Of a stretch of 64,000 nucleotides of DNA, positions 1-7,222 are shown one piece after another. Where the stretch lies: contig NZ_CP177357.1 of NCBI RefSeq assembly GCF_046845755.1, forward strand, positions 2,356,001-2,420,000. The letters are read 5' to 3'. This DNA comes from Rubrivirga sp046845755. Its GTDB lineage: Bacteria > Bacteroidota > Rhodothermia > Rhodothermales > Rubricoccaceae. Under the pieces are notes generated by a model. The model was not told the origin of the DNA, did no database searches, and saw only the letters and a list, made by a program, of their open reading frames with translations. The stretch's first letter is position 1. Every line of letters starts with the position of its first letter. A program made the position numbers and the translations under genes.

Positions 1-675
1 CAGCGCTTTACCGTCTCGCGCGCGGGCCCGGTCCGCGTCTTCGCGGCCGGCGAGATCTCGTCGTCGACGCGCTACGACTACGCCCAGATCGTCCGGGCCG
101 ACGGGACGGTCGTCTGGGAGATGACGCGGGCCAACACGCAGGCCGGCGGCGGGAGCGACTTCCACCGCCAGTACATCGGCCCCGTCCGCCTGGAGCCGGG
201 CACCTACGACCTGCGCTACACCTCCGACGGCAGCCGCTCGTTCGGCGACTTCGGGCCGGACAGCCGCGTCCTGTGGGGCGCGCGCGTGTATCGCGAGTCC
301 GCTCCGGGCCCGGTCGGCGGCGTGGCGCCCCCGGCCCCGCCCGTTCCGCCAGCCCCGCCCGCCGTCGATGTCGACGGGGTGCTCGATGTCGCGGAGGTGC
401 AGCCCGTGCTCATCGGAGGCCTCGACGGGCTGCAGGAGCGCGTCCGCTACCCCGAGCTGGCGCGGCGCCGCGGCCTCGAAGGGCAGGTGGTCGTCCAGTT
501 CGTCGTCGACGAGCAGGGCCAAGTCGTGGACCCGGAGGCCGTCCGGTCGCCCGACGACCTGCTCTCCGAGGCGGCCATCCAGGCCGTGCTCGGCAGCCGG
601 TTTACGCCAGGCACGCAGGGCGGCCGGCCGGTCCGGGTCCGATTCACCGTCCCCGTCACGTTCCGCCTGCGCTGA
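1..675 (+). CDS. TonB C-terminal domain protein (5' end outside window)
   Basis: The reading frame is open from the first base, so the start lies upstream; 224 residues are visible. Residues about 1-100 form a beta-rich domain ending in GTYDLRYTSDGSRSFGDFG, similar in style to lipoprotein-associated sensory domains. A proline-rich linker (about 100-125) follows, then a TonB C-terminal domain (about 135-224) with the RYPELARRRGLEGQVVVQF and SRFTPGTQGGRPVRV hallmarks. TonB domains contact outer-membrane receptors, but in Bacteroidota they are also fused to sensors or peptidases. The missing N-terminus decides which applies here. The domain call is firm; the role is not. Confidence 0.8.
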   Translation, partial: QRFTVSRAGPVRVFAAGEISSSTRYDYAQIVRADGTVVWEMTRANTQAGGGSDFHRQYIGPVRLEPGTYDLRYTSDGSRSFGDFGPDSRVLWGARVYRESAPGPVGGVAPPAPPVPPAPPAVDVDGVLDVAEVQPVLIGGLDGLQERVRYPELARRRGLEGQVVVQFVVDEQGQVVDPEAVRSPDDLLSEAAIQAVLGSRFTPGTQGGRPVRVRFTVPVTFRLR

Positions 676-858
676 GCGGGGCCGGCGCCGGCCGGTCCGC
701 TGGCGCTGTGCCCGTCACTCTCCCCCAACTTCTCCCGTCCGGGAAGGGAGGTCGGGTCTGGGCCGTTGGCGGTCCCGCGAGCGAGGGGGACTCTCTACGC
801 TGAGCCATCCCGCTGGCGCCAGCCCCGGCACCGCGCGCGCCGCGCGGCGTAGGCGCGG
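676..858. other. Spacer with GC hairpin
   Basis: 183 bp between the TonB-domain gene and prmA. It contains a CTTCTCCCGTCCGGGAAGGGAG hairpin-like stretch (about 728-750) in the style of the dispersed CTCTCCC elements. No promoter was recognised with confidence. Confidence 0.35.
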
Positions 859-1695
859 ATGCCCGACACGATCCGCCTCTCCCTCGCCGCGCCCGACGAC
901 GTCCGCGAGCCGCTCGTCGCCGCCCTCGCCGACCTCGGCTTCGACGCCTTCGAGGACACGCCCGACGACCTGGTCGCCTACGCCCCCGCCCCGCGGTGGG
1001 ACGGACCCACGACGGAGGCTGTCCACGGGCTCGCCGACGCCTACGGCCTGGCGGCCGGAGCCGTGACGGTCGAGACGATCGCCGACCAGGACTGGAACGC
1101 GACGTGGGAGGCCAGCCTCGAGCCCGTCACCGCCGGCCCGTTCGTCGTCGCCCCGACGTGGACGGAGGTGCCCGACTCCGACGCCGTCGTGCTCCGGATC
1201 GACCCCAAGATGGCGTTCGGGACCGGGTACCACGAGACGACGCGGATCTGCCTGCGCCTGCTCGCGGACGCCGTCGCGCCCGACGCCACCGTGCTCGACG
1301 TGGGAACCGGGACGGGCGTGCTCGCGATCGCCGCGCTCCGGCTCGGCGCCGCGAGTGCCGTCGGCGTCGACGTGGACCCGTGGAGCGTGACGAACGGACG
1401 CGAGAACGCCGACCGGAACGGCGTCGGCCACCGGTTCGAAGTCCGCGAGGGCTCGGTCGAGGTCGTGCCCGAGTCCAGCTTCGACCTCGTCGTCTGCAAC
1501 GTCATCCGGTCCATCATGGAGCCGATGCTCGCCGACCTGCTCCGGCTCTCGGCGGGCGGAACGCTCGTCCTCTCGGGCCTGCTGGCGACCGAGCGCGACC
1601 GCGTGGTCGAGCGGCTCGCCGAGGCGGGCCGGGCGCTGCGCGACGAGGGCTCGGAGAACGAATGGTGGGGCGGCGTCTTTAGAGAAGACGGCTGA
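859..1695 (+). CDS. prmA: Ribosomal protein L11 methyltransferase
   Basis: 278 residues, the usual PrmA size. PrmA trimethylates ribosomal protein L11 using S-adenosylmethionine in the cytoplasm. The N-terminal substrate-recognition region is followed by the AdoMet fold with motif I LDVGTGTGVLAIAALRLG (about residues 151-168) and a post-I acidic VGVDVDPWSV. The motif IV region reads VVCNVIRSIMEPML (NVI where NIL/NIA is usual). The first ATG after the upstream gap is used. It is a single gene, transcribed toward the convergent pfkA, which ends 50 bp away. Confidence 0.92.
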   Translation: MPDTIRLSLAAPDDVREPLVAALADLGFDAFEDTPDDLVAYAPAPRWDGPTTEAVHGLADAYGLAAGAVTVETIADQDWNATWEASLEPVTAGPFVVAPTWTEVPDSDAVVLRIDPKMAFGTGYHETTRICLRLLADAVAPDATVLDVGTGTGVLAIAALRLGAASAVGVDVDPWSVTNGRENADRNGVGHRFEVREGSVEVVPESSFDLVVCNVIRSIMEPMLADLLRLSAGGTLVLSGLLATERDRVVERLAEAGRALRDEGSENEWWGGVFREDG

Positions 1696-1744
1696 CCACC
1701 GCGAACCGGCTCGCGCTCCCGTCGCCTGCGGCCTGTCGCCCGGC

Positions 1745-2725
1745 CTAGCTCAGCAGCGCCGTCAGCTGGAGGAGGTCGTAGTCGATGTCCTTCTTGCGGC
1801 TCCAGACGTTCCGCATCGGGGTCAGCTTGAGGTCGTTGTTGACGATCCCGACCATCACGCCCGCGTGCCCCTCGACGAGCGCCTCGACGGCCGCCGCGCC
1901 GAGCCGCGACGCCAGCACCCGGTCGCGCGCCGTCGGCGAGCCGCCGCGCTGGATGTGGCCGAGCACGGAGACGCGCGTGTCGATCCGGTCGAACGCCGGG
2001 TCCTCCGCCAGCGCCTGGCGGATCGTGTGGGCCCCGCCGAGTTCGTCGCCCTCGGCGACGACGACGATGCTCGACCGCGACTGCGAGGTCATCAGCGACA
2101 GAATTCGCTCCTTGATGGCGCCCACGTCCGTCAGCATCTCGGGGATCAGGACCAGCTCGGCGCCCCCGCCGATCCCGCACGCGAGGGCGATGAACCCGGT
2201 GTCGCGGCCCATCACCTCGACCAGGAACAGCCTGTCGTGGGCGTCGGCCGTGTCGCGGATCTTGTCGATCGACTCGAGCGCCGTGTTGAGCGCCGTGTCG
2301 AACCCGATGGTCTCGTCGGTGCCGAAGAGGTCGTTGTCGATGGTGCCGGGGCAGCCCACGACGGCGATCCCGTGCTCATTCGCGAGGTGCGTGGCGCCCT
2401 GAAGCGTGCCGTCGCCGCCGATCGCCACGAGCGCGTCGACGCCGGCGAGCGCGAGCTGGCGCGCGGCGATGGCCCGGCCCTCGGGCGTCTGGAACGCCTC
2501 GCTCCGGGCGCTCTTCAGGATCGTGCCCCCGTGCTGCAGGATGTTCGAGACCGACTGCCGGTCCATCTCGACCAAATCCCCCTCGATCATCCCGGCGTAG
2601 CCGCGCTTGATGCCGACGACCTCGAGGCCCTCGGCGATGGCGCGGCGGACGGCCGCCCGGATGCAGGCGTTCATGCCGGGGGCGTCGCCACCGGAGGTGA
2701 ACACGCCGATGCGGGTAAAGTCCAT
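1745..2725 (-). CDS. pfkA: ATP-dependent 6-phosphofructokinase
   Basis: 326 residues from the ATG at 2725, which gives the family-typical start MDFTRIGVFTSGGDAPGMN; an in-frame ATG at 2749 would add eight atypical residues. It phosphorylates fructose 6-phosphate to the 1,6-bisphosphate in glycolysis. Visible motifs: the ATP-binding SGGDAPGMN, GGDGTLQGA (the Gly after GGD predicts ATP rather than PPi as donor), the catalytic TIDNDLFGTDETIGFDTA, the substrate-binding MGRDTGF, and GHIQRGGSPTARDR near the C-terminus. A 12-bp palindrome about 60 bp upstream may be an operator. Confidence 0.95.
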   Translation of the reverse strand: MDFTRIGVFTSGGDAPGMNACIRAAVRRAIAEGLEVVGIKRGYAGMIEGDLVEMDRQSVSNILQHGGTILKSARSEAFQTPEGRAIAARQLALAGVDALVAIGGDGTLQGATHLANEHGIAVVGCPGTIDNDLFGTDETIGFDTALNTALESIDKIRDTADAHDRLFLVEVMGRDTGFIALACGIGGGAELVLIPEMLTDVGAIKERILSLMTSQSRSSIVVVAEGDELGGAHTIRQALAEDPAFDRIDTRVSVLGHIQRGGSPTARDRVLASRLGAAAVEALVEGHAGVMVGIVNNDLKLTPMRNVWSRKKDIDYDLLQLTALLS

Positions 2726-2787
2726 CGTCAGGGAGGGGCGGGACGGCAAGATCGCAAGCCCGCGGGCTCAGAACGTGACCGCCGTGA

Positions 2788-2799
2788 GAAAGCGCTTTC
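2788..2799. promoter_or_regulatory. Palindromic candidate operator upstream of pfkA
   Basis: GAAAGCGCTTTC is a perfect 12-bp palindrome centred on CG, embedded in TGAGAAAGCGCTTTCA. This resembles operators of LacI/GalR/CcpA-family regulators. It lies about 60 bp upstream of pfkA and 140 bp upstream of the divergent outer-membrane protein gene. No regulator gene is nearby, so the assignment rests on the motif and the glycolytic context. Confidence 0.35.
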
Positions 2800-2941
2800 A
2801 CATCGAGGGCGCCGCCGCCGCGCGACCGATTCGCAGGCATTGCTGTAGAGGAGTTGCCCCCGTTCGATCACCCGGAGAGCGACACGGCCCTCTGCCGCGT
2901 GTCTAAACTCTGCCGCGTCCCCCCAAACACTCGATCGCCCG

Positions 2942-4186
2942 ATGCGCCTCGTCTCGCTCGCCGTGCTGGCCCTGCTCCTCTCGTCTGCTGCCGTCGCCCA
3001 GGACCGGCTCACCACGTTCGTCGACTGCCCCGGCTACGTGCCCGGCTGCGACACGGACTTTTTCCAGACCGAGATCGGCTTCGCCCGCTTCGTGCGCGAC
3101 CCCGCCGACGCGGCCGTCTACGTGCTCGTGGTGCGCGAGAACACCGGCGGCGGCGGCGACCGGTACACGTTGCTGTTCGAGGGCCGCTCGCCGCGGCTGG
3201 CGGGCCGCCGCGACACGCTCGTGGCCACCTCCCCCCCGGCGGCCTCCGACGACGACCAGCGGCGGACGCTGCTGAGCCGCCTCGCGGTCGGGCTCGCCGG
3301 GTTCGCCTCGCGGACCGGGCTGGCGGACCGGCTGGCGGTCACCTACGCCGCCCCCGAGGTCGAGGAGGCTGAGGCCGACGAGGTCGTCGACCCGTGGAAC
3401 AGCTGGGTCTTCCGCGTCAACGGCAACGGGTTCGCCAACGGCCAGTCGCAGTCGCTCTTCTACAACGTGAACGGCTCGTTTCAGGCCCGGCGCGTGACCG
3501 AGGCGCTCAAGGTGTCGATCCGCCCGCGCATCAGCTACAACCGGCAGGAGTTCGAGCTCAGCGACGGGAGCACGTTCGTGAGCGACAACGCCAACTACGG
3601 GCTCAACTCGTCGGCCGTCGCCGCCGTCACCGACCACTGGTCCGTCGGCGGCAAGGCCGACCTGTCGCGGTCGACGTTCTCGAACTACGACGTGCGGTTC
3701 CAGGGCGGCCCGGCCGTCGAGTACAACGTGTACCCGTACGCCGAGTCGACCCAGCGCCAGCTCCGGTTCCTCTACGCCGCCGGCGTCGAGGCCGTGGCGT
3801 ACCAGGACACGACTATCTTCCTGGAGACCTCGGCGGTCCTCCCGATCCACTCGCTCGTCGCCGCCGCCGAGTTCGCGCAGTCGTGGGGCTCGGTCGACAT
3901 CTTCAGCGAGGCCTCGCAGTACCTCTCGCGGCCCGACAAGTACAACCTCTCCATCGGCGGCGGCATCGACCTCCGGCTGTTCCGGGGCCTCAACCTGCGC
4001 CTCAACGGCAACTACTCGTTCGTCCGCGACCAGATCAACCTCCCGGCCCAGCGCGCCGACGACGGCGAGATCCTGACGGGCGACCAGGAGCTCCCGACCG
4101 GGTTCAACTTTTTCGCCTCGGCGGGCATCTCGTACTCGTTCGGGTCGATCTACAACCAGGTGGTGAACGCGCGCTTCGGGAACTGA
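2942..4186 (+). CDS. Secreted outer-membrane beta-barrel protein, unknown family
   Basis: 414 residues with a clean signal peptide (MRLVSLAVLALLLSSAAVAQ, cleavage near residue 20). Residues about 25-135 form a small soluble domain with a CPGYVPGCDTDFF segment and FVRDPADAAVYVLVVRE, similar in style to CsgG-like or curli-assembly periplasmic domains. From about residue 150 onward there are alternating beta strands rich in Tyr/Asn (SFQARRVTEALKVSIRP, NYGLNSSAVAAV, LSIGGGIDLRLFRGLNLRL, NFFASAGISYSFGSIYNQ), consistent with a porin-like barrel. The C-terminus is RFGN rather than the classical terminal Phe. Divergent from pfkA. Substrate unknown. Confidence 0.75.
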   Translation: MRLVSLAVLALLLSSAAVAQDRLTTFVDCPGYVPGCDTDFFQTEIGFARFVRDPADAAVYVLVVRENTGGGGDRYTLLFEGRSPRLAGRRDTLVATSPPAASDDDQRRTLLSRLAVGLAGFASRTGLADRLAVTYAAPEVEEAEADEVVDPWNSWVFRVNGNGFANGQSQSLFYNVNGSFQARRVTEALKVSIRPRISYNRQEFELSDGSTFVSDNANYGLNSSAVAAVTDHWSVGGKADLSRSTFSNYDVRFQGGPAVEYNVYPYAESTQRQLRFLYAAGVEAVAYQDTTIFLETSAVLPIHSLVAAAEFAQSWGSVDIFSEASQYLSRPDKYNLSIGGGIDLRLFRGLNLRLNGNYSFVRDQINLPAQRADDGEILTGDQELPTGFNFFASAGISYSFGSIYNQVVNARFGN

Positions 4187-4266
4187 GGCGACGGGGGGGG
4201 CACGGAAATTCAGCCTCGCCGCACGCGGGCGATCCGAGGTTGCCACGCTCGCCTCTCCCCTACCCC

Positions 4267-4944
4267 ATGTCCGACTGGCGCCAGCCGCTCTCCGACCTCT
4301 TCCGCGCCCAGCTCTACGACGAGCCCGCCGGCGACCGGCTGTTCAACCCGTACCGCGACTCGGACACCCACGACGCGCCGGACGCGCCAGCGGTGCGCCG
4401 CGCGAACCTGGAAGCGGCCGTCCAAGCCGTCGCGGGCGCCGCGCCGGGCGGGCGGCCCGACGTGCTCGTCGTGGCCGAGGCGCCCGGGCCGTGGGGGTGC
4501 CGGTTCTCGGGGATCCCGTTCACCAACGAGCGCCAGCTGCTCGACCCCGACTTCCCGGTCGACGGGCGCCCGTCGTCGGCGCGGTTCGCGCAGTCCGGCG
4601 AGCCCGTCCGAGAGATGAGCGGCGGGATCTACTGGGGCGCGATGCTCCCCCACTGGGGCCGGTTCTGGACGTGGAACGCCGTCCCGTTCCACCCGCACCG
4701 CGCGGACGAGCCGTTGACGATCCGCACGCCGGGCGCGAGGGAGGTGCGGCGCTGGCACGGGCTGCTGGCGGACGTGCTCGGGGTGTTGGCGCCCGAGGCC
4801 GTGCTGGCGGTCGGGCGCAAGGCCGAGGGCGCGCTGCAGGCCGTCGGCGCCGAGCCGATCTATGTGCGGCACCCGTCGCAGGGTGGCGCGACGCTGTTTC
4901 GGGACGGCGTCGCCGCGTTCTGGCGCGAGCGGGGGGCGCGCTGA
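4267..4944 (+). CDS. Uracil-DNA glycosylase superfamily protein
   Basis: 225 residues from the ATG at 4267; the frame is open much further upstream but only this part has protein-like composition. The N-terminal VLVVAEAPGPWGCRFSGIPF fits motif 1 of the UDG fold (GEAPGxxGxxxxGxPF), and the C-terminal YVRHPSQGG supplies the HPS-type motif. AVLAVGRKAEGAL is the typical third strand. It probably removes damaged bases from DNA, but no Fe-S cysteines of family 4/5 enzymes are present, so the exact class is open. Convergent with the HsdR_N gene, with stops one base apart. Confidence 0.75.
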   Translation: MSDWRQPLSDLFRAQLYDEPAGDRLFNPYRDSDTHDAPDAPAVRRANLEAAVQAVAGAAPGGRPDVLVVAEAPGPWGCRFSGIPFTNERQLLDPDFPVDGRPSSARFAQSGEPVREMSGGIYWGAMLPHWGRFWTWNAVPFHPHRADEPLTIRTPGAREVRRWHGLLADVLGVLAPEAVLAVGRKAEGALQAVGAEPIYVRHPSQGGATLFRDGVAAFWRERGAR

Positions 4945-4945
4945 G

Positions 4946-5368
4946 TCAGAGCTCGGCCCCGAACGCCGGGATCGCGTCGACGAACCGCCAGCCCGCCTCG
5001 CCGCGGACGCAGCAGTACCGCGCCGCGCCGTTGTCGACGACGAGCGTCGGCGCGTCGAGCACGGCGTTGTACCGCGCGAGCTGGTCGAACGTCGACTGGT
5101 CGATGGGCACGCCGGGCGCCTTGCACTCCGCGAGCAGCGCCGGGCGCTGGTCGCGGCCGTACGCCACCACGTCCGCCCGCCACGACGACCCCGCGTACAC
5201 CAACCCCTTCTCGACGGCGAGCAGGCCGACGGGGTACCCCAGCGCCAGCAGGTCGGCGAGGAGGTGCTGGCGGACGCCCTCCTCGGGCGTGAGCGCCACC
5301 CAGCGGCGGCGGACCGGGTCGTGAACGAGCGTCCGGCCGCCTTCCGTCCGGGTGCGGAGCGCGCTCAC
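4946..5368 (-). CDS. HsdR_N-type PD-(D/E)XK nuclease-like protein
   Basis: 140 residues from a GTG at 5368 that overlaps the stop of the upstream gene (GTGA), implying translational coupling. The sequence matches the type I restriction HsdR N-terminal domain family found as stand-alone small proteins in Bacteroidota: VRQHLLADLLALGYP, then WRADVVAYGRDQRPALLAECKAPG. The Asp and the E-C-K triplet are the expected PD-(D/E)XK active-site residues. No HsdM/HsdS or helicase is nearby, so restriction is unlikely. A DNA repair or nucleic acid processing role is an inference, supported only by the adjacent glycosylase gene. Confidence 0.7.
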   Translation of the reverse strand: MSALRTRTEGGRTLVHDPVRRRWVALTPEEGVRQHLLADLLALGYPVGLLAVEKGLVYAGSSWRADVVAYGRDQRPALLAECKAPGVPIDQSTFDQLARYNAVLDAPTLVVDNGAARYCCVRGEAGWRFVDAIPAFGAEL

Positions 5369-5805
5369 GTCGCGTGGCGCCGGACGAGCGCACGGTACGC
5401 CCCCACCCAGTGGTCGGCGTCCCGCGTCATCTTGGCGATCGTGACGTCCGCAAACCGAGGGATCAGCGCCAGCAGCTCTTGCACGACCGGCTCCCAGTCG
5501 TCGGCGACCGCGAGCGCCTCGATCCGCTCGGCCGCCTGCGGGGCCCAGCGGTAGTCGGCGCGCAGCTTCTCGGACTTGCGCCAGTAGTTGCGGTCGTCCC
5601 ACGACTGGGCGGCGTCCTCGATCGTCTTGCCGATGCCGCGGAGGTGGAAGGCGAGGTAGGCGACCAGGTCGCGCGCCTCGGCGTCGAAGGTGGCGGTCGC
5701 CAGGCTGGGCCGCTCGGCGAGCCGGCGGATGGACTCGGCGGCGGCGCGGGTGTGGGCGCGGCGGCGCTTGGCCGGCGTGTCGCCGGCGTGGATGATGCGA
5801 GACAC
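5365..5805 (-). CDS. Conserved hypothetical protein coupled to HsdR_N gene
   Basis: 146 residues starting at a GTG (5805) just downstream of a TACCTTTC -7 element. Family not recognised. It is soluble and basic at the N-terminus (TPAKRRRAHTR), then mostly helical, with conserved-looking aromatic patches (YLAFHLRGIGKTIEDAAQSW, DRNYWRKSEKLRADYRW). Its stop overlaps the GTG of the nuclease-like gene, so the two form an operon and may act together. The true start is less certain because no ATG is available in the well-behaved part of the frame. Confidence 0.6.
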   Translation of the reverse strand: MSRIIHAGDTPAKRRRAHTRAAAESIRRLAERPSLATATFDAEARDLVAYLAFHLRGIGKTIEDAAQSWDDRNYWRKSEKLRADYRWAPQAAERIEALAVADDWEPVVQELLALIPRFADVTIAKMTRDADHWVGAYRALVRRHAT

Positions 5806-5826
5806 GGGCGTCGGGGGGAGACGCCG

Positions 5827-5834
5827 GAAAGGTA
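5827..5834 (-). promoter_or_regulatory. Candidate -7 promoter element
   Basis: On the minus strand this reads TACCTTTC, close to the Bacteroidota -7 consensus TAnnTTTG, and lies 22 bp upstream of the GTG start of the hypothetical/HsdR_N operon. No convincing -33 TTG was found at the usual spacing. Confidence 0.4.
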
Positions 5835-5992
5835 GCGGGGGCCCGGGCGCCGGAGGCCCGGCACGCGGGCGTGCAATCGGGCGCGTGCCCCCGCGCGGCA
5901 GCGCCCCGGCCGGCGTTCCTGAAATCCTGCGCGCTCTACGGCAAAGCGGCTCTGCCGCACGCCGTACGTTCCGCCTACACCGCGTCCCCCCG

Positions 5993-7153
5993 ATGCCCCC
6001 CTCCCGCTCCCGCCGCGACGTTCTGCGCGCGCTCGGCCTGGTGGCCGCCGGCGCCCCTCTCGCCGGGTGCGGCACCGGGCTCGGCCCGTGGAGCGTCGGC
6101 ATCGGCGCCCGGCCCACGCCGCCCGTCCCCGGCTCGCCCGCCCCGCCCGTCGCCGCGCTGCCGACCGAGGGCGCCGAGATCATGGCCGCGCCGAGAGCGG
6201 GCCAGATCCAGCGGATCGCCGCCGAGCGGCCGGTGATCGTGCCGCCGCGTCTGCCCGAGGGCGGCGTCGTCGGGCTCGTGGCGCCAGCGGGCGTGCTCCG
6301 GGGGCCCGACCAGCTCGACGAGTCGGTCGCCGCGCTCGAGGGGCTCGGCTTCCGCGTCCGCGTCGGCCGCGCCGTGCTCAGCCGGAACGGTTTTTTGGCC
6401 GGCACCGACGCCGCTCGCGCCCGCGACTTCATGGCGATGGTGACCGACCCTGAGGTCGACGCCGTCGTCGGCGTGCGCGGCGGGTGGGGCGCCGCCCGGA
6501 TCCTGCCGCTCCTCAACTACGACGCGATCGCGGCCCACCCCAAGCCCATCGTCGGCTACTCCGACATCACCTCGCTCCTGGTCGCCATTTACGCGCGGAC
6601 CGGGCTGGTCACCTTCCACGGGCCCGTCGGCGTCTCGACGTGGCAAGGGCTCACGTCGGAGAGCTTTGTCCGGACGCTCGTCGAGGGCGAGCCGCCGCGC
6701 TTGGGGCCCGAGACCCGGAGCAACCGGGACCGCACCCAGACCGTCCGGCCGGGAATCGCCGAGGGGCCGGTCGTCGGCGGCAACCTGACCGTGCTCTCGG
6801 CGCTGGCGGGGACCGGCTTCCTGCCCGACTTCGACGACCACATCGTCTTTTTCGAGGAGGTCGGCGAGGACGCGTACCGGATCGACCGGATGCTGGTCCA
6901 GCTCCAGCTGGCGGAGGCGCTGCGCGAGCCGGCGGGCATCGCGTTCGGTCAGTGCTCGTCGTGCGGCTCCGGCGGGAGCGCGTGGACGGCCGAGGAGACC
7001 ATCCGGCGCCACCTCGCGCAGTACGACTGCCCGTCGGTCCTCGGCGCGCCGATCGGCCACGTCTCGCCGGTGTACACCCTCCCCATCGGCCTGCGCGCCC
7101 GCCTCGACGCCGAGGTGGGGACGCTGGAGTACCTCCGCGAGCCGGTGGCTTGA
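5993..7153 (+). CDS. LD-carboxypeptidase (peptidase S66), exported lipoprotein
   Basis: 386 residues. The start MPPSRSRRDVLRALGLVAAG is a twin-arginine-like signal leading to a lipobox LAGC (Cys about residue 23), so the mature enzyme is probably membrane anchored in the periplasm. A Pro-rich linker is followed by the LdcA/MccF fold: VGLVAPAGVL, the VGVRGGWGAARILPLLNY strand, the nucleophile-elbow GYSDITSLL (Ser), an FFEEVGEDAYRIDRML segment with the catalytic Glu, and GHVSPVYTLPIG with the catalytic His. The family trims L,D bonds in cell-wall tetrapeptides during recycling. LdcA is usually cytoplasmic, so export is unusual. Confidence 0.85.
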   Translation: MPPSRSRRDVLRALGLVAAGAPLAGCGTGLGPWSVGIGARPTPPVPGSPAPPVAALPTEGAEIMAAPRAGQIQRIAAERPVIVPPRLPEGGVVGLVAPAGVLRGPDQLDESVAALEGLGFRVRVGRAVLSRNGFLAGTDAARARDFMAMVTDPEVDAVVGVRGGWGAARILPLLNYDAIAAHPKPIVGYSDITSLLVAIYARTGLVTFHGPVGVSTWQGLTSESFVRTLVEGEPPRLGPETRSNRDRTQTVRPGIAEGPVVGGNLTVLSALAGTGFLPDFDDHIVFFEEVGEDAYRIDRMLVQLQLAEALREPAGIAFGQCSSCGSGGSAWTAEETIRRHLAQYDCPSVLGAPIGHVSPVYTLPIGLRARLDAEVGTLEYLREPVA

Positions 7154-7222
7154 GGCCGTCAGTACGCGGTGGTCGGTGATCGGAATGCAGTGGGCTTCCT
7201 CGCCGACGACCGACGACCGACC

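Noticed and set aside
4946..5368. Type I restriction-modification system
   Set aside because: Only an HsdR N-terminal-like domain of 140 residues is present; there is no helicase, HsdM or HsdS.
5365..6516. Extension of the 146-residue hypothetical gene upstream to 6516
   Set aside because: The upstream part overlaps the S66 peptidase gene on the other strand and has shadow-frame composition; the good sequence starts at the GTG at 5805.
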